From the NCBI RefSeq assembly GCF_016865365.1, contig NZ_AP024469.1, forward strand, positions 496,001 to 560,000: a stretch of 64,000 nucleotides of DNA, given 5' to 3'. The notes below the pieces were generated by a model, which was not told the origin of the DNA, ran no database searches, and was given only the letters and a program-made list of their open reading frames with translations. Source of the DNA: Geobacter sp. SVR (GTDB lineage Bacteria > Desulfobacterota > Desulfuromonadia > Geobacterales > Pseudopelobacteraceae). Made by a program: the position numbers and the translations under genes. Positions within the stretch are counted from its first letter, which is position 1, and each line of letters begins with the position of its first letter. This document shows, piece after piece, positions 34,938-44,434 of this stretch.

Positions 34938-36617
34938 ATGGCCCGCATTACCCTTGACCCCATCACCCGCATCGAAGGTCATCTCAGGATCGACGTGGAA
35001 GTCAACGGCGGCAGCGTCAGCAACGCCTGGTCCTCGGCCCAGATGTGGCGCGGCATCGAAACCATCCTCAAGGACCGCCCCCCCCAGGATGCCTGGATCT
35101 ATGCCCAGCGTTTCTGCGGCGTCTGCACCACCGTGCACGCCATTTCCTCGATCCGCTCGGTGGAGAACGCGCTGAAAGTGGACGTGCCGCTCAATGCCCA
35201 GTACATCCGCAACATCATCATGGCCCAGCACTCGGTGCAGGACCACATCGTCCACTTCTACCACCTGTCGGCCCTGGACTGGGTGGATGTGGTTTCGGCC
35301 CTCAAGGCCGACCCCAAGAAGACCGCCCAGTTGGCACAAAGCATCTCCGACTGGCCCGGCAACAGCGAGACCGAGTTCAAGGCCGTGCAGAAGAAGCTCA
35401 AGTCGTTCGTGGACACGGGCCGCCTGGGCATCTTCTCCTCCGGCTACTGGGGGCATCCCGCCATGAAATTGCCGCCCGAGGCCAACCTGATGGCTGTGGC
35501 CCATTACCTCAAGGCCCTGGACTACCAGCGCAAGGCTGCCCAGGCGGTCGCCATCCTGGGGGGCAAGAACCCCCATATCCAGAATCTCTGCGTCGGCGGG
35601 GTGGCCACGGCACTCAACATGGAAAACCTGGCCACCATCAACATGGAGCGGATTGCGGCCCTGCGCGCCCTGATGGAAGAGACCCGCGACTTTGTCCAGA
35701 AGGTCTACTATCCCGACATGGTGGCCATCGCCTCGATCTACAAGGAGTGGTTCAAGTACGGACGCGGCGTGGTCAATTACCTGGCCGTGCCGGAAATGGC
35801 CGAAGATACCAAAAACACCAAATTCGCCCTGCCGGGGGCCATCATCACCGGAGGGGATCTCAAGCGGGCCCGCATCGTCACCAACCACCAGGACCTGGAC
35901 CTGATCGCCAACATCAAGGAAAACGTGGCCCATGCCTGGTACGAGGGGAACGGTACTCTGCACCCCTGGGAGGGGGAGACCAAGCCCAACTACACCGATT
36001 TCCAGGACAACGGCAAATACACTTGGTGCAAGGCACCCCGCCTGCACGACAAACCAGTCCAGGTCGGCCCGCCGGCCCAGTTGTTCGCAGCGTATGCCGG
36101 GGGTAACGAAAAAGTCAGGAAGCTAGTGGACGCCAGCTGCGCCAAGATCGGCGTCGGTGTGAACGACCTGCACTCCACCATGGGCCGCCTGGGCGCCCGC
36201 GCCATCCGGGCCCATCTGATGGCCGACTACTCGCTGGAATACCTGGACAAGCTGGTCGAGAACGTGGGCAAAGGGGACAAGGTCTACGCCAATCCGACCG
36301 AGATCCCCAAGGGAGAATACAAAGGGGTCGGCTTCCATGAAGCGCCCCGCGGCACCCTGTCCCACTGGATCGTGATCGAGAACAAGAAGATCAAGAACTA
36401 CCAGGCCGTGGTACCCTCCACCTGGAACGCCTCGCCCCGCGACGAAAAAGGAGCCTTGGGGCCCTACGAGGCATCGCTGGTGGGCAACCCGGTGGCCGAG
36501 CCGGAAAAACCGCTGGAGGTGCTGCGCACAATCCACTCCTTCGACCCTTGCATCGCTTGCGCCGTGCATACCATCGATCCGGAGGGGAAAGAAATTACTA
36601 AAGTTAAGGTGATGTAA
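34938..36617 (+). CDS. hybC: Hyb-type [NiFe] hydrogenase large subunit
   Basis: 559 residues. The NiFe active-site cysteines are visible in RFCGVCTTVHA near residue 59 and DPCIACAVH near the C-terminus. The 15 residues after the final His (TIDPEGKEITKVKVM) are the extension removed by the HybD protease after nickel insertion. No signal peptide: it is exported with the Tat-carrying small subunit. It catalyses H2 oxidation or proton reduction in the periplasm. GGAGGT lies 8 bases before ATG 34938. It is separated from hybB by a foldback repeat and from hybD by a second one, which is unusual for a compact operon. Confidence 0.93.
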   Translation: MARITLDPITRIEGHLRIDVEVNGGSVSNAWSSAQMWRGIETILKDRPPQDAWIYAQRFCGVCTTVHAISSIRSVENALKVDVPLNAQYIRNIIMAQHSVQDHIVHFYHLSALDWVDVVSALKADPKKTAQLAQSISDWPGNSETEFKAVQKKLKSFVDTGRLGIFSSGYWGHPAMKLPPEANLMAVAHYLKALDYQRKAAQAVAILGGKNPHIQNLCVGGVATALNMENLATINMERIAALRALMEETRDFVQKVYYPDMVAIASIYKEWFKYGRGVVNYLAVPEMAEDTKNTKFALPGAIITGGDLKRARIVTNHQDLDLIANIKENVAHAWYEGNGTLHPWEGETKPNYTDFQDNGKYTWCKAPRLHDKPVQVGPPAQLFAAYAGGNEKVRKLVDASCAKIGVGVNDLHSTMGRLGARAIRAHLMADYSLEYLDKLVENVGKGDKVYANPTEIPKGEYKGVGFHEAPRGTLSHWIVIENKKIKNYQAVVPSTWNASPRDEKGALGPYEASLVGNPVAEPEKPLEVLRTIHSFDPCIACAVHTIDPEGKEITKVKVM

Positions 36618-36625
36618 AAAACAAG

Positions 36626-36724
36626 TTTACCGCGGAGGACACGGAGGAAGGCGGGGGAAGACTTTTGTTTTCCCCCTCTGTAGATTTCGGTTTTCTCTGT
36701 GCCCTCCGTGCCCTCTGCGGTGAA
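36626..36724. repeat. Foldback repeat between hybC and hybD
   Basis: TTTACCGCGGAGGACACGGA at the left pairs with CTCCGTGCCCTCTGCGGTGAA at the right, forming an imperfect hairpin of about 22 bp enclosing 50 bases. Fragments of similar sequence (CTCCGTGTCTCTGCGTGG) also appear at 16959. Non-coding; the internal CCCCC/GGGGG runs can also pair. Confidence 0.68.
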
Positions 36725-36739
36725 AAAAGGTTCTAACTA

Positions 36740-37228
36740 ATGAAAACACTGATATTCGGCGCCGGTAACCTGCTCCTCTCGGACGAGGGCTTCGGCGTTC
36801 ATTTCGTCAAATATCTGCAGGATAATTACCAATTTCCGGAAGACGTGGAATTGTACGACGGCGGGACCCTGGGGATCATGGTGACCCACTGGCTGGAGGA
36901 GGCCGACCAGGTCTACCTGGTGGACGTGGTCGAGGCCAAAGGGGAACCGGGGGATATTTACCGCTACGAGAAGGATGATTTCATGCTGGGCAGGTTGCCG
37001 GTCAAGCTGTCCCCGCATCAGATCGGCATCCAGGAAGTGTTGGCCCTGTCCGAGATCCGCGGGCGCTGTCCGGAGCAGGTGACCCTGCTGGGAGCGATTC
37101 CCGCTTCCTACGAGGCCGGCGTGGAGCTGTCCCCCGTTCTCGCGGAGAAACTGCCGGGACTGGCGGAACTGGTGGTAGGTGAGCTGCGTGAAAGCGGCCA
37201 CACCATAGCAGCGCTGCCTTCCCCCTGA
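36740..37228 (+). CDS. hybD: Hydrogenase maturation protease
   Basis: 162 residues, cytoplasmic nickel-dependent endopeptidase that clips the C-terminal tail of the large subunit after the active site is built. Family marks: FGAGNLLLSDEGFGVH (residues 5-20, with the nickel-binding Glu/Asp in LSDEGFG), YDGGTLG near residue 52 (second nickel ligand Asp), and VDVVEAKGEPGDIYR near residue 75, then SPHQIG with the conserved His near 92. It is last in the hyb operon. As the Hya cluster at 52631 lacks a protease gene, this enzyme or one outside the window must serve it. Confidence 0.9.
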   Translation: MKTLIFGAGNLLLSDEGFGVHFVKYLQDNYQFPEDVELYDGGTLGIMVTHWLEEADQVYLVDVVEAKGEPGDIYRYEKDDFMLGRLPVKLSPHQIGIQEVLALSEIRGRCPEQVTLLGAIPASYEAGVELSPVLAEKLPGLAELVVGELRESGHTIAALPSP

Positions 37229-37242
37229 CGATTCCCCCGCTG

Positions 37243-37272
37243 TGCCTGCCGTCCGTCAATGGGCGGCAGGCA
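37243..37272. terminator. Hairpin between convergent hybD and kinase 3 genes
   Basis: TGCCTGCCG-N12-CGGCAGGCA is a perfect 9-bp stem lying over the last codons of the minus-strand kinase and 15 bases after the hybD stop. Without a T run it is only a possible bidirectional terminator. Confidence 0.5.
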
Positions 37273-39226
37273 GCCCTTTCTCTTGCCGGAGCGGCAGCAC
37301 GACTGTAAAGATCGCTCCTTCTCCCACCCTGCTCTCTACCCGGATTTCCCCCCTGTGGTCGCTGACAATGCCGTAGGAAACCGCCAATCCCAGGCCGGTG
37401 CCATGCGGTTTGGTCGAAAAGAAGGGGGTGAAGAGCCGGTTCATGTCTTCCTCGCCGATGCCGCGGCCATGGTCCTGCACCATCACCCGCACCCGGTCGC
37501 CGTCTTCCTGCTCCAGCCCAACCCGCAGCTCTCCCCCCTCGGGCATGGCCTGCAACCCGTTGACCACCAGATTGGTGAAAACCTGACGCAACTGGTCCCG
37601 GTCCCCCTCCATCTCAAGGTCGCTGCCCCAGTAGGCCCGCACAACCCGGTAGTGTTCCAGGGGAATCTGGTGTCCGATGCTGTCCAGAATGCTGTCCAGC
37701 AGCTCACCCAGGGAAAAGCGTGAGAGGTGCTGCAGGCCGTTGCGGGAGAAGGCCCGCAGGTTGTTGACGATGCGGCCGATGCGCACCGCCTCGCCCACGA
37801 TGGCATCAACCTCTTCCCGGTCCTCGTGCTCCGGCGGAATGGCGGCCTGCAGCAGCTCGGCATTGCCGCGGATAATGGCCAGGGGATTGTTGATTTCATG
37901 GGCCACGCCCGCTGCCAGCAGTCCCAACCCCGCCAGTCGCTCCGACTTGGCCAGTTCCTTCTGGGCAGCCAGCAACTGCCGGCTCTTCTCCTCCAGTTGG
38001 CAGGTGCGCTCAGCCACTTTTTGTTCCAGGGTCTGCTTCAGTATGCTGACCTCGCGGGCCATGGTGTTGAACTCTTCGGACAGGAGCGCGATTTCGTCGT
38101 CCCCCCTGACCGCGATCGGTTCGATGGGGGCGCCGGTGGCCATGCGGCGGGCCGCCTCGGCCAGGGCTCGCACCGGCCGGGCCAGACGGCTGCCGATCCA
38201 GGTGGAGAGCGTGATGCCGATCAGGGCCACCACCAGCAGCACCCCGCCGGTCAGCAGGTTGAGGTTCTTTCTGAGATCGAGCAGCGGCTGTTCCGGCATG
38301 CCGACGTACAATGCCCCGATCACCGTGCCGGCCGGGTCGCTGATCGGCTCGTAGGCGGAGATGAACCAGTCGTTCAGCACAAAGGCCCGGTCACTCCATT
38401 GTCTGCCCTGGGTGAGGACCACCCGCGCTACTTCCTGGGACATGAGGGTGCCGATGGCCCGGTCCCCGGCCGCGTCGCGCACGTTGGTGGCGATGCGCAT
38501 ATCGCCCAGGAACACCGTGGCCGCACCCCCTCCCTCCCGCTCGAAGACGATGCGGGTGATGGTATCCACCACCCGGCTGTCGCCGTTGAGCATGAAGCCG
38601 GCCTGCAGGGCCCCGGCCACTTGTCCGTCCGGCGTCAGGAGCGGCGCCACCGCCACCAGCACCAGTCCCCGCTCTTCGGTGTGATGGGTGACCGGGCGGG
38701 CATGGGGAGTGGGCCTGACCAGCATGCTCGCCGCACGGGCCAGGGCAGGATTTTCCAGGGACAGGCGTTCCCGGTCATAGACCTGGGCCCCGCCGGCCGG
38801 CTCCCCTTTCAGGGCGCTGGCCACCAGCGGGTCATCTCCGATCCGGTCCCCGCTGCGCTGGGGGTTGGCAACCCGGTAACGCACCACTCCGGTGCTGTCG
38901 ATGATGTTGAGAAAGCTGAGCCGCTCCTCGTGCAGCAGGTGCCGCAGGGCCGTTTCCGGCATCGGCAGCCGGCCTGAGGCCAGGTAGCCGGCCATGGCGG
39001 GATCCAGGCCGGCCACCTTGACGATGCCGGCCAGATGGTTGACCTCGTCCTGATAGACCTTGCGGGCCAGGTTCAGGTCGCTGATCACATTCTGCTGGGC
39101 CTGGCGGAAGATGCGGTCGGTGATCAGCAGCGAACCGATCAGCCAGCAGAGCAGGATCGCCGCACAGAGCGGAGTCAGGGTGGCGAAGATCAGTTTGCGG
39201 CGGATGGGGGTGCGGACGCGCTGCAT
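37256..39226 (-). CDS. Membrane sensor histidine kinase 3 (Cache-HAMP-HisKA-HATPase)
   Basis: 656 residues, paralogue of kinases 1 and 2. TM1 near 12-32 (LIFATLTPLCAAILLCWLIGS), periplasmic Cache sensor to about 325 with GAATVFLGDMRIATNV...ISAYEPI...GALYVGMPEQP, TM2 (LLTGGVLLVVALIGITLSTW), HAMP, coiled coil, HisKA with GVAHEINNPLAIIRGN, HATPase with GTGLGLAVSYGIV. It follows its activator gene with a 78-base gap. Placed between the Hyb hydrogenase operon (convergent) and formate dehydrogenase 2 (divergent from the pair). The sensor shares the same C-terminal Cache segment with the chemoreceptor at 47414, so a common ligand type is likely. Confidence 0.86.
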   Translation of the reverse strand: MQRVRTPIRRKLIFATLTPLCAAILLCWLIGSLLITDRIFRQAQQNVISDLNLARKVYQDEVNHLAGIVKVAGLDPAMAGYLASGRLPMPETALRHLLHEERLSFLNIIDSTGVVRYRVANPQRSGDRIGDDPLVASALKGEPAGGAQVYDRERLSLENPALARAASMLVRPTPHARPVTHHTEERGLVLVAVAPLLTPDGQVAGALQAGFMLNGDSRVVDTITRIVFEREGGGAATVFLGDMRIATNVRDAAGDRAIGTLMSQEVARVVLTQGRQWSDRAFVLNDWFISAYEPISDPAGTVIGALYVGMPEQPLLDLRKNLNLLTGGVLLVVALIGITLSTWIGSRLARPVRALAEAARRMATGAPIEPIAVRGDDEIALLSEEFNTMAREVSILKQTLEQKVAERTCQLEEKSRQLLAAQKELAKSERLAGLGLLAAGVAHEINNPLAIIRGNAELLQAAIPPEHEDREEVDAIVGEAVRIGRIVNNLRAFSRNGLQHLSRFSLGELLDSILDSIGHQIPLEHYRVVRAYWGSDLEMEGDRDQLRQVFTNLVVNGLQAMPEGGELRVGLEQEDGDRVRVMVQDHGRGIGEEDMNRLFTPFFSTKPHGTGLGLAVSYGIVSDHRGEIRVESRVGEGAIFTVVLPLRQEKGLPAAH

Positions 39227-39304
39227 GGATTTAGTCTCCCGTCCAGGTATCGAGCAGGTTGCATGCAGATGTGAAGTGGCGATTCGTACAGGGCATGAGT
39301 GCGG

Positions 39305-40672
39305 TTATTCCCCCATCAGCCCGAAATCGGCGATCCTGCGGTCCAGGGTCCGGCGCGAGATGCCCAGGATCTCGGCGGTGCGGCTCTTGTTGTAGTTGTT
39401 CCCCTTGAGCACCGCCTCGATGTGCTGACGCTCCATCTCCTCCAGGGGGACCATGGCGGAAGGCTGCACAGGCATGGGCAGGGCAGGCGCAGCCGTCTGC
39501 GCGCTCTGCACGCCCCGCAGGGGGATGACGGCGGTGGTGATGGCGCTGCCGGCGGTGAGAATCACTGCCCGCTCCATGACGTTTTCCAGCTCCCGCACGT
39601 TGCCGGGCCAGCCATAGTTCTGCAGGGCCGCCAGTGCGTCAGGGGCGATGGCACTGATATCCTTGGCCATGCGGGCGGCAAAGCGCCGCAGGAAGTGCCG
39701 CACCAGCGGCTCGATGTCCTCGGGGCGCTCCCTGAGCGGCGGCAGGTTGAGGGTGATCACGTTCAGCCGGTAATAGAGGTCCTCGCGGAAGCGCCCCTCG
39801 GCTACCTCCCGCTGCAGGTCCTTGTTGGTGGCGGCCACGAAGCGCACATCAACCTTTTTGGGGCGGGTGGAGCCCACCGGGATGAAGTCCCGTTCCTGGA
39901 TGACCCGCAGCAGCTTGGCCTGCACTGCCGGACTCACGTCGCCGATCTCGTCCAGGAAGAGGGTGCCGCCGTCCGATTCCTCCAGCATGCCCTTCTGGTT
40001 GGTCACCGCGCCGGTGAAGGCGCCCCGCAGGTGGCCGAACAACTGGCTTTCCAGCAGGGTGTCGGTCAGGGCGGCGCAGTTGAGGGAGACGAAGGGGTGG
40101 TTGCGGCGCGGGCTGTTGTGGTGCAGGGCGCTGGCGATCAACTCCTTGCCGGTGCCCGATTCCCCCAGGATGAGGATGTTGGCGTCGCTGGAGGCCACCT
40201 TGAGGGTCAGGTCGTAGACTTCGCGGAAACGGGGGCTGGCAAAGACGATCGGTTCCGGTGCTCCACCGGACAGCTCTTCCCGCAGGCGCCGGTTCTCGGC
40301 TGCCAGGCGGCGCAGGTGCAGTACGTTCTCCACCATGCCGAGCAGTTTCTCGTTGGGGCAGGGCTTGGTGACGTAATCGTAGGCCCCCAGCTTGATGGCC
40401 CGCACCGCGTCGTCCACCGTGGCAAAGGCGGTCATGATGATCACCGGCAGCTCCGGGCGTTTCTCTTTGAGGCGCTGCAGGATCTGGATGCCGTCCATGT
40501 CCGGCATGCGCAGGTCCTGCAGCAGCAGTCCCACCCGCTCCCCGGCCGGCGATTCCAGGTGCGCCAGCAGGTCCACCCCCCGGCTGAAGGTGGTGACCTG
40601 ATGTCCTTTGAGCAGTTTTTTGAGGTATTTGAGGATGCCTTCCTCGTCGTCGCAGATACAGATCTGTGCCAT
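39305..40672 (-). CDS. NtrC-family sigma-54 response regulator 3
   Basis: 455 residues from ATG 40672 (AAAGGA upstream); a longer open frame continues through the repeat element but has no receiver homology there. Receiver with acidic CDDEEG and phospho-Asp in LLLQDLRMPDMDG, AAA+ domain with GESGTGKE, GAFTGAVTNQKG and GGTLFLDEIGD, Fis-type HTH SRTAEILGISRRTLDRRIADFGL. Note that the residue before the phospho-Asp is Gln (LLQDLRM), a mild variation. It likely activates the divergent formate dehydrogenase 2 operon through the boxes at 41147-41182. Confidence 0.9.
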   Translation of the reverse strand: MAQICICDDEEGILKYLKKLLKGHQVTTFSRGVDLLAHLESPAGERVGLLLQDLRMPDMDGIQILQRLKEKRPELPVIIMTAFATVDDAVRAIKLGAYDYVTKPCPNEKLLGMVENVLHLRRLAAENRRLREELSGGAPEPIVFASPRFREVYDLTLKVASSDANILILGESGTGKELIASALHHNSPRRNHPFVSLNCAALTDTLLESQLFGHLRGAFTGAVTNQKGMLEESDGGTLFLDEIGDVSPAVQAKLLRVIQERDFIPVGSTRPKKVDVRFVAATNKDLQREVAEGRFREDLYYRLNVITLNLPPLRERPEDIEPLVRHFLRRFAARMAKDISAIAPDALAALQNYGWPGNVRELENVMERAVILTAGSAITTAVIPLRGVQSAQTAAPALPMPVQPSAMVPLEEMERQHIEAVLKGNNYNKSRTAEILGISRRTLDRRIADFGLMGE

Positions 40673-40687
40673 CGTGTATTCCTTTTG

Positions 40688-40980
40688 TAAAAGGTTGTTG
40701 AAAAACGGGCATTTCGCCGACGTCCTCGTCAGCCCTCTTGTGACTTCGGCCTGCGGCCTCACCCTCCGGGAGTCTCCGCGGTCCAATCTCACACGTGAAA
40801 TTGTGCGGCGTAGCGCTGCAGCCCTCTCTCTATCCCTCCCCCAGAGGGGGAGGGCATTCTGTTCCCTCTCCCTCTGGGGAGAGGGTGGCCAAAGGCCGGG
40901 TGAGGGCCTCCGCGGGGCTTCCTGCGGGTGCGACGATCTCCCCATTTTTGAACAACCTGGGAATTTCAGCAGCCTGCTAA
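40688..40980 (-). repeat. Dispersed inverted-repeat element, copy 3 (long form, inverted)
   Basis: Same family as copies 1, 2 and 4 but in reverse orientation: AAGGTTGTTGAAAAACGGGC at 40691 to the complement of TAGCAGGCTGCTGAAATTC at 40980. It has the GGCGTAGC core and a long GC-rich insert with CCCTCTCCC/GGGAGAGGG runs as in copy 2, plus an extra block (GACTTCGGCCTGCGGCCTC). It lies in the 5' leader of regulator 3, where it could affect expression. Confidence 0.85.
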
Positions 40981-40992
40981 AAGTCAACATCA

Positions 40993-41130
40993 AAAGCAAA
41001 GGAACGCGGACCCACAGAACGGGCCTAAAGAAAAGGCCGGATTTGAGCACATTTTCACGGATAAGCCGAAAACTGATTGAAAATCCGCATTGATCCGCCG
41101 CATCCGCGTAAATCCGCGTTCCATTGCTTT
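40993..41130. repeat. Foldback repeat upstream of formate dehydrogenase 2
   Basis: AAGCAAAGGAACGCGGA at the left end pairs with TCCGCGTTCCATTGCTT at the right (17 bp, one mismatch). The interior holds CGGATAAGCCG and several CCGCATCCGCG units. It is a third element of the foldback type seen in the hyb operon, though the sequence differs. Non-coding. Confidence 0.72.
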
Positions 41131-41146
41131 TCAGTTTTTGTAATCA

Positions 41147-41182
41147 AGACAGTTTTGCACAGTATTGGACAATTTTGCGCAG
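41147..41182 (+). promoter_or_regulatory. Paired activator boxes upstream of formate dehydrogenase 2
   Basis: AGACAGTTTTGCACAG (41147) and GGACAATTTTGCGCAG (41167), 20 bp apart and ending 112 bp before the sigma-54 promoter. They keep the GACA-N7-RCA outline of the other boxes but have a TTTTG centre, probably specific for regulator 3. Confidence 0.6.
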
Positions 41183-41293
41183 TTGGCAATCGAAAAAAGT
41201 GCCTGGCAGACCCTCGTCCCCTTTCCTTTGTTTACGCCGGAATCGCGCAGCCGGCCGCACGGCGCCGTCTCATCCCGATCATGTAAACAATAT

Positions 41294-41309
41294 TGGCACA
41301 CCACTTGCC
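41294..41309 (+). promoter_or_regulatory. Sigma-54 promoter of the formate dehydrogenase 2 operon
   Basis: TGGCACACCACTTGCC has GG-N10-GC and a full TGGCAC -24 element. Initiation is expected near 41321, about 87 bases before the gene. Confidence 0.88.
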
Positions 41310-41336
41310 GTATACACCGTGGCTTGAAGTGATCGA

Positions 41337-41352
41337 GACAGTTTTGCGCACT
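41337..41352 (+). promoter_or_regulatory. Third activator-type box, downstream of the FDH2 promoter
   Basis: AGACAGTTTTGCGCAC is nearly identical to the box at 41147 but lies about 16 bases after the expected transcription start, in the leader. It may allow repression or loop formation by the same regulator. Confidence 0.5.
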
Positions 41353-41407
41353 TTTGCTCATATACGGACACGGTTCTCAGTGTCATCAATGAAAGGAGAT
41401 GTGTTGT

Positions 41408-44400
41408 ATGGGAATGTCACGTAGGCAGTTCCTGCAGGGGGGGGCGCTGGCAGCGGCCGGCATGGCCCTGCCCAAGCAGGGCGAGGCCAATGCCGATGCA
41501 CCGGCATTGCGCACCAAGGGGCTGAAAAGCTCCACCACCATCTGCCCCTTCTGTGCGGTCGGCTGCGGCCTGATCGTGCACACCAAGGACGGCAAGGTCG
41601 CCAATATCGAAGGTGACCCGCAGCATCCGATCAACCGCGGTTCGCTCTGCTCCAAAGGGAGCTCGCTCTTCCAGGTGGCGGTCAACGAGCGCCGGCTGCA
41701 GAAGGTCATGTACCGGGCCCCCGGCTCCGACACATGGGAAGAGAAGTCGTGGGACTGGGCCTTGGATCGCATTGCCCTTCGCATGAAGGAAACCCGCGAC
41801 AGGACCTTCAAGGCCACGGAAGTCAACAAGAAGGATAACAAGGAATACGTCGTCAATCGCACCGAAGGCATGGCCTATCTGGGTGGCGCCGGCCTCGACA
41901 ACGAGGAATGCTACCTCTGGTCGAAGTTCGCACGCTCCATGGGAGTGGCCCAGCTCGAACACCAGGCCCGATTATGACACTCCGCCACAGTCGCCGGTCT
42001 GGCGGCTTCGTTCGGTCGTGGTGCCATGACCAACCATTGGAATGACCTGAAGAACAGTGATGCAATCCTCGCCATCGGCTGCAACCCGGCCGAAAATCAT
42101 CCGATCTCCTTCAAGTGGATCGAAGAGGCGCTGGACAACGGCGGTACGCTGATTTCCGTCGACCCGCGCTATACCCGTACCTCTTCCAAAGCCGACATCT
42201 ACGCCCAGATCCGTCCGGGCACCGACATCGCCTTTCTGGGCGGCATGATCAACTACGCCCTGCAGCACAACCTGATCCACGAGGAATACGTGCGCGAATA
42301 TACCAACGCCGCCTTCATCGTGAACGAGAAGTTCGACTTCAAGGAGGGGATGTTCTGCTCCTTCGACGATCAGGAAAAGACCTATGATCCCAAGGCCTGG
42401 GCCTATGCCCTTGACGGCGCCGGCAACCCCCGTCGCGACATGAGCATGAAGGACCCGCGCTGCGTCTACCAACTGCTTAAAGTCCATTACTCCCGCTATG
42501 ACGTGGACACGGTCTGCAGCATCACCGGCACTCCCAAGGAAAGCTACCTCAAGGTCGCCAAAGCCTTCTGTGGCACCGGGCGTCCCGACAAGGCAGGCAC
42601 GATCCTTTATGCCATGGGCATCACCCAGTCGACCCACGGCACCCAGAACGTGCGTGCCGTGGCCCTGCTGCAGATGCTGCTGGGCAACATCGGCATCGCC
42701 GGCGGCGGCGTCAACGCGCTGCGCGGCGAGTCCAACGTGCAGGGTTCCACCGACTACGGTCTGCTGTTCCACACCTGGCCCGCCTACCTGAAATCGCCGG
42801 AATTCGACAACGTCGACCTGAAGGCCTACCTGGAGAAGTGGACCCCCAAGACCAAGGACCCCAAGAGCGCCAACTGGTGGGGCAATACCCCCAAGTACAC
42901 GGTCAGCATGCTGAAAGCCTGGTACGGGGATAACGCCACCAAGGAAAACGACTTCTGCTTCGGCCTGCTGCCCAAACGCAGCGGAAACTACGCCTATGAC
43001 AAGATCATCGAAAAGATGGGCAAAGGGGGCATCGAGGGCCTTGTCTGCATGGGCATGAACCCGGCCGTGGGCGGTCCCGACTCCCAGGCGGCCCGCCAGG
43101 CGCTCAGCAAGCTGAAATGGCTGGTGACGGTCGACCTGTGGGAAACCGAGACCTCCATTTTCTGGAAACGCCCCGGCGTCAATCCCAAGGATATTCAGAC
43201 CGAGGTCTTCATGCTGCCGGCCGCCTCGTCGGTGGAAAAGGAGGGTTCCATCTCCAACTCCGGCCGCTGGGCCCAGTGGCGCTACAAGGCCGTGGAGCCG
43301 GTGGGGCAGTCCATGAGCGACCTGTGGATCATCGACCAGTTCCACAAACGGGTCAAGGCGCTCTATGCCAAAGGGGGCACCTTCCCGGAGCCGATCACCA
43401 AGCTCGCCTGGAACTACGGCAATGGCCACGAGCCTGACGTGCACCTGGTGGCCAAGGAGATCAACGGCTATTTCACCAAGGACACGACCATTGTGGACAA
43501 GGACAAGACCCTGGAGTTCAAGGCCGGGGACCAGGTCCCGATGTTCAAATACCTGCAGGACGACGGTTCCACCGTGTCCGGCTGCTGGATCTACTGCGGC
43601 TCCTACACCAAGGAGGGCAACCAGATGGCCCGCCGCGACGCCGGCGACCCTACCGGCCTGGGAATGTATCCCAAGTGGTCGTGGTGCTGGCCGGTCAACC
43701 GCCGCATCATCTACAACCGCGCCTCGGTCAATCCGGACGGCGTGCCCTTCAACCCCAAGCGGGCCGTCATCGCCTGGGACGCGTTGGAGAAGAAGTGGAA
43801 AGGGGATGTGCCCGACGGTCCCTGGCCCCCCATGAACGATGCCAAGGAGGGCAAATATCCCTTCATCATGGTGGCCGAAGGCCATGGCCGGCTCTACGGC
43901 CTGGACCTCAAGGACGGCCCCTTCCCCGAGCACTACGAGCCGGTGGAGAGCCCGACCCGCAACCTGCTCTCCAAGGTGCAGAACAACCCGGTGGTCAAAC
44001 TGCCCAAGAACGTCTCCAGCGACCTGGGCAAGTTCCCCTTCATCGGCACCACCTACCGCATGACCGAGCACTGGCAGACCGGCGGCATGACCCGCAGCCT
44101 GCCCTGGCTGGTGGAACTGGTACCGGACATGTTCGTCGAGATCAGCGAAACCCTGGCACGCCAGAAAGGGATCAAGAAAGGGGACAAGGTGCGGGTGACC
44201 ACCGAGCGTGGCACCATCGAAGGGATCGCGCTGGTGACGGCACGTCTCAAGCCGTTCACCGTGGGGGACAAACAGGTCGAGCAGGTCGGTATGCCGTGGC
44301 ATTTCGGCTATTCCGGCCTGACGAAAGGCGACAGCGCCAATGTGCTGACCGCCTCGGTCGGCTGCGCCAACACCAACATTCCGGAGTTCAAAGCCTTCCT

Positions 44401-44434
44401 CTGCAACATAGAGAAAGGGGGTAACAAAGCATGA
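41408..44434 (+). CDS. fdnG: Formate dehydrogenase 2, catalytic subunit, selenoprotein
   Basis: 1008 residues with Sec encoded by UGA at codon 190 (41975-41977) in EHQARL-U-HSATVAG. W/Mo-bis(MGD) enzyme oxidising formate in the periplasm. Tat signal SRRQFLQGGALAAAG (residues 4-18), FeS motif CPFCAVGCG...SLCSKGSS, then SFGRGAMTNHW and CNPAENHP after the Sec. It is a paralogue of FDH1 (conserved along the whole length) but lacks the Pro-rich insertion. ATG at 41408 is preferred because AGGAG is 9 bases upstream; ATG codons at 41399 and 41414 are also in frame. First gene of the operon alpha-beta-NrfD-mobA. Confidence 0.93.
41975..42015 (+). promoter_or_regulatory. Selenocysteine UGA and SECIS hairpin of FDH2
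   Basis: TGA at 41975 is followed by CACTCCGCCACAGTCGCCGG. The apical stem CGCC-GGTCT-GGCG has the GGUCU loop typical of bacterial SECIS elements bound by SelB, at the usual distance from the UGA. Confidence 0.87.

Noticed and set aside
40673-41050. N-terminal extension of regulator 3 through the repeat element
   Set aside because: The extra residues are translated repeat DNA; the ATG at 40672 with AAAGGA gives a normal receiver start.
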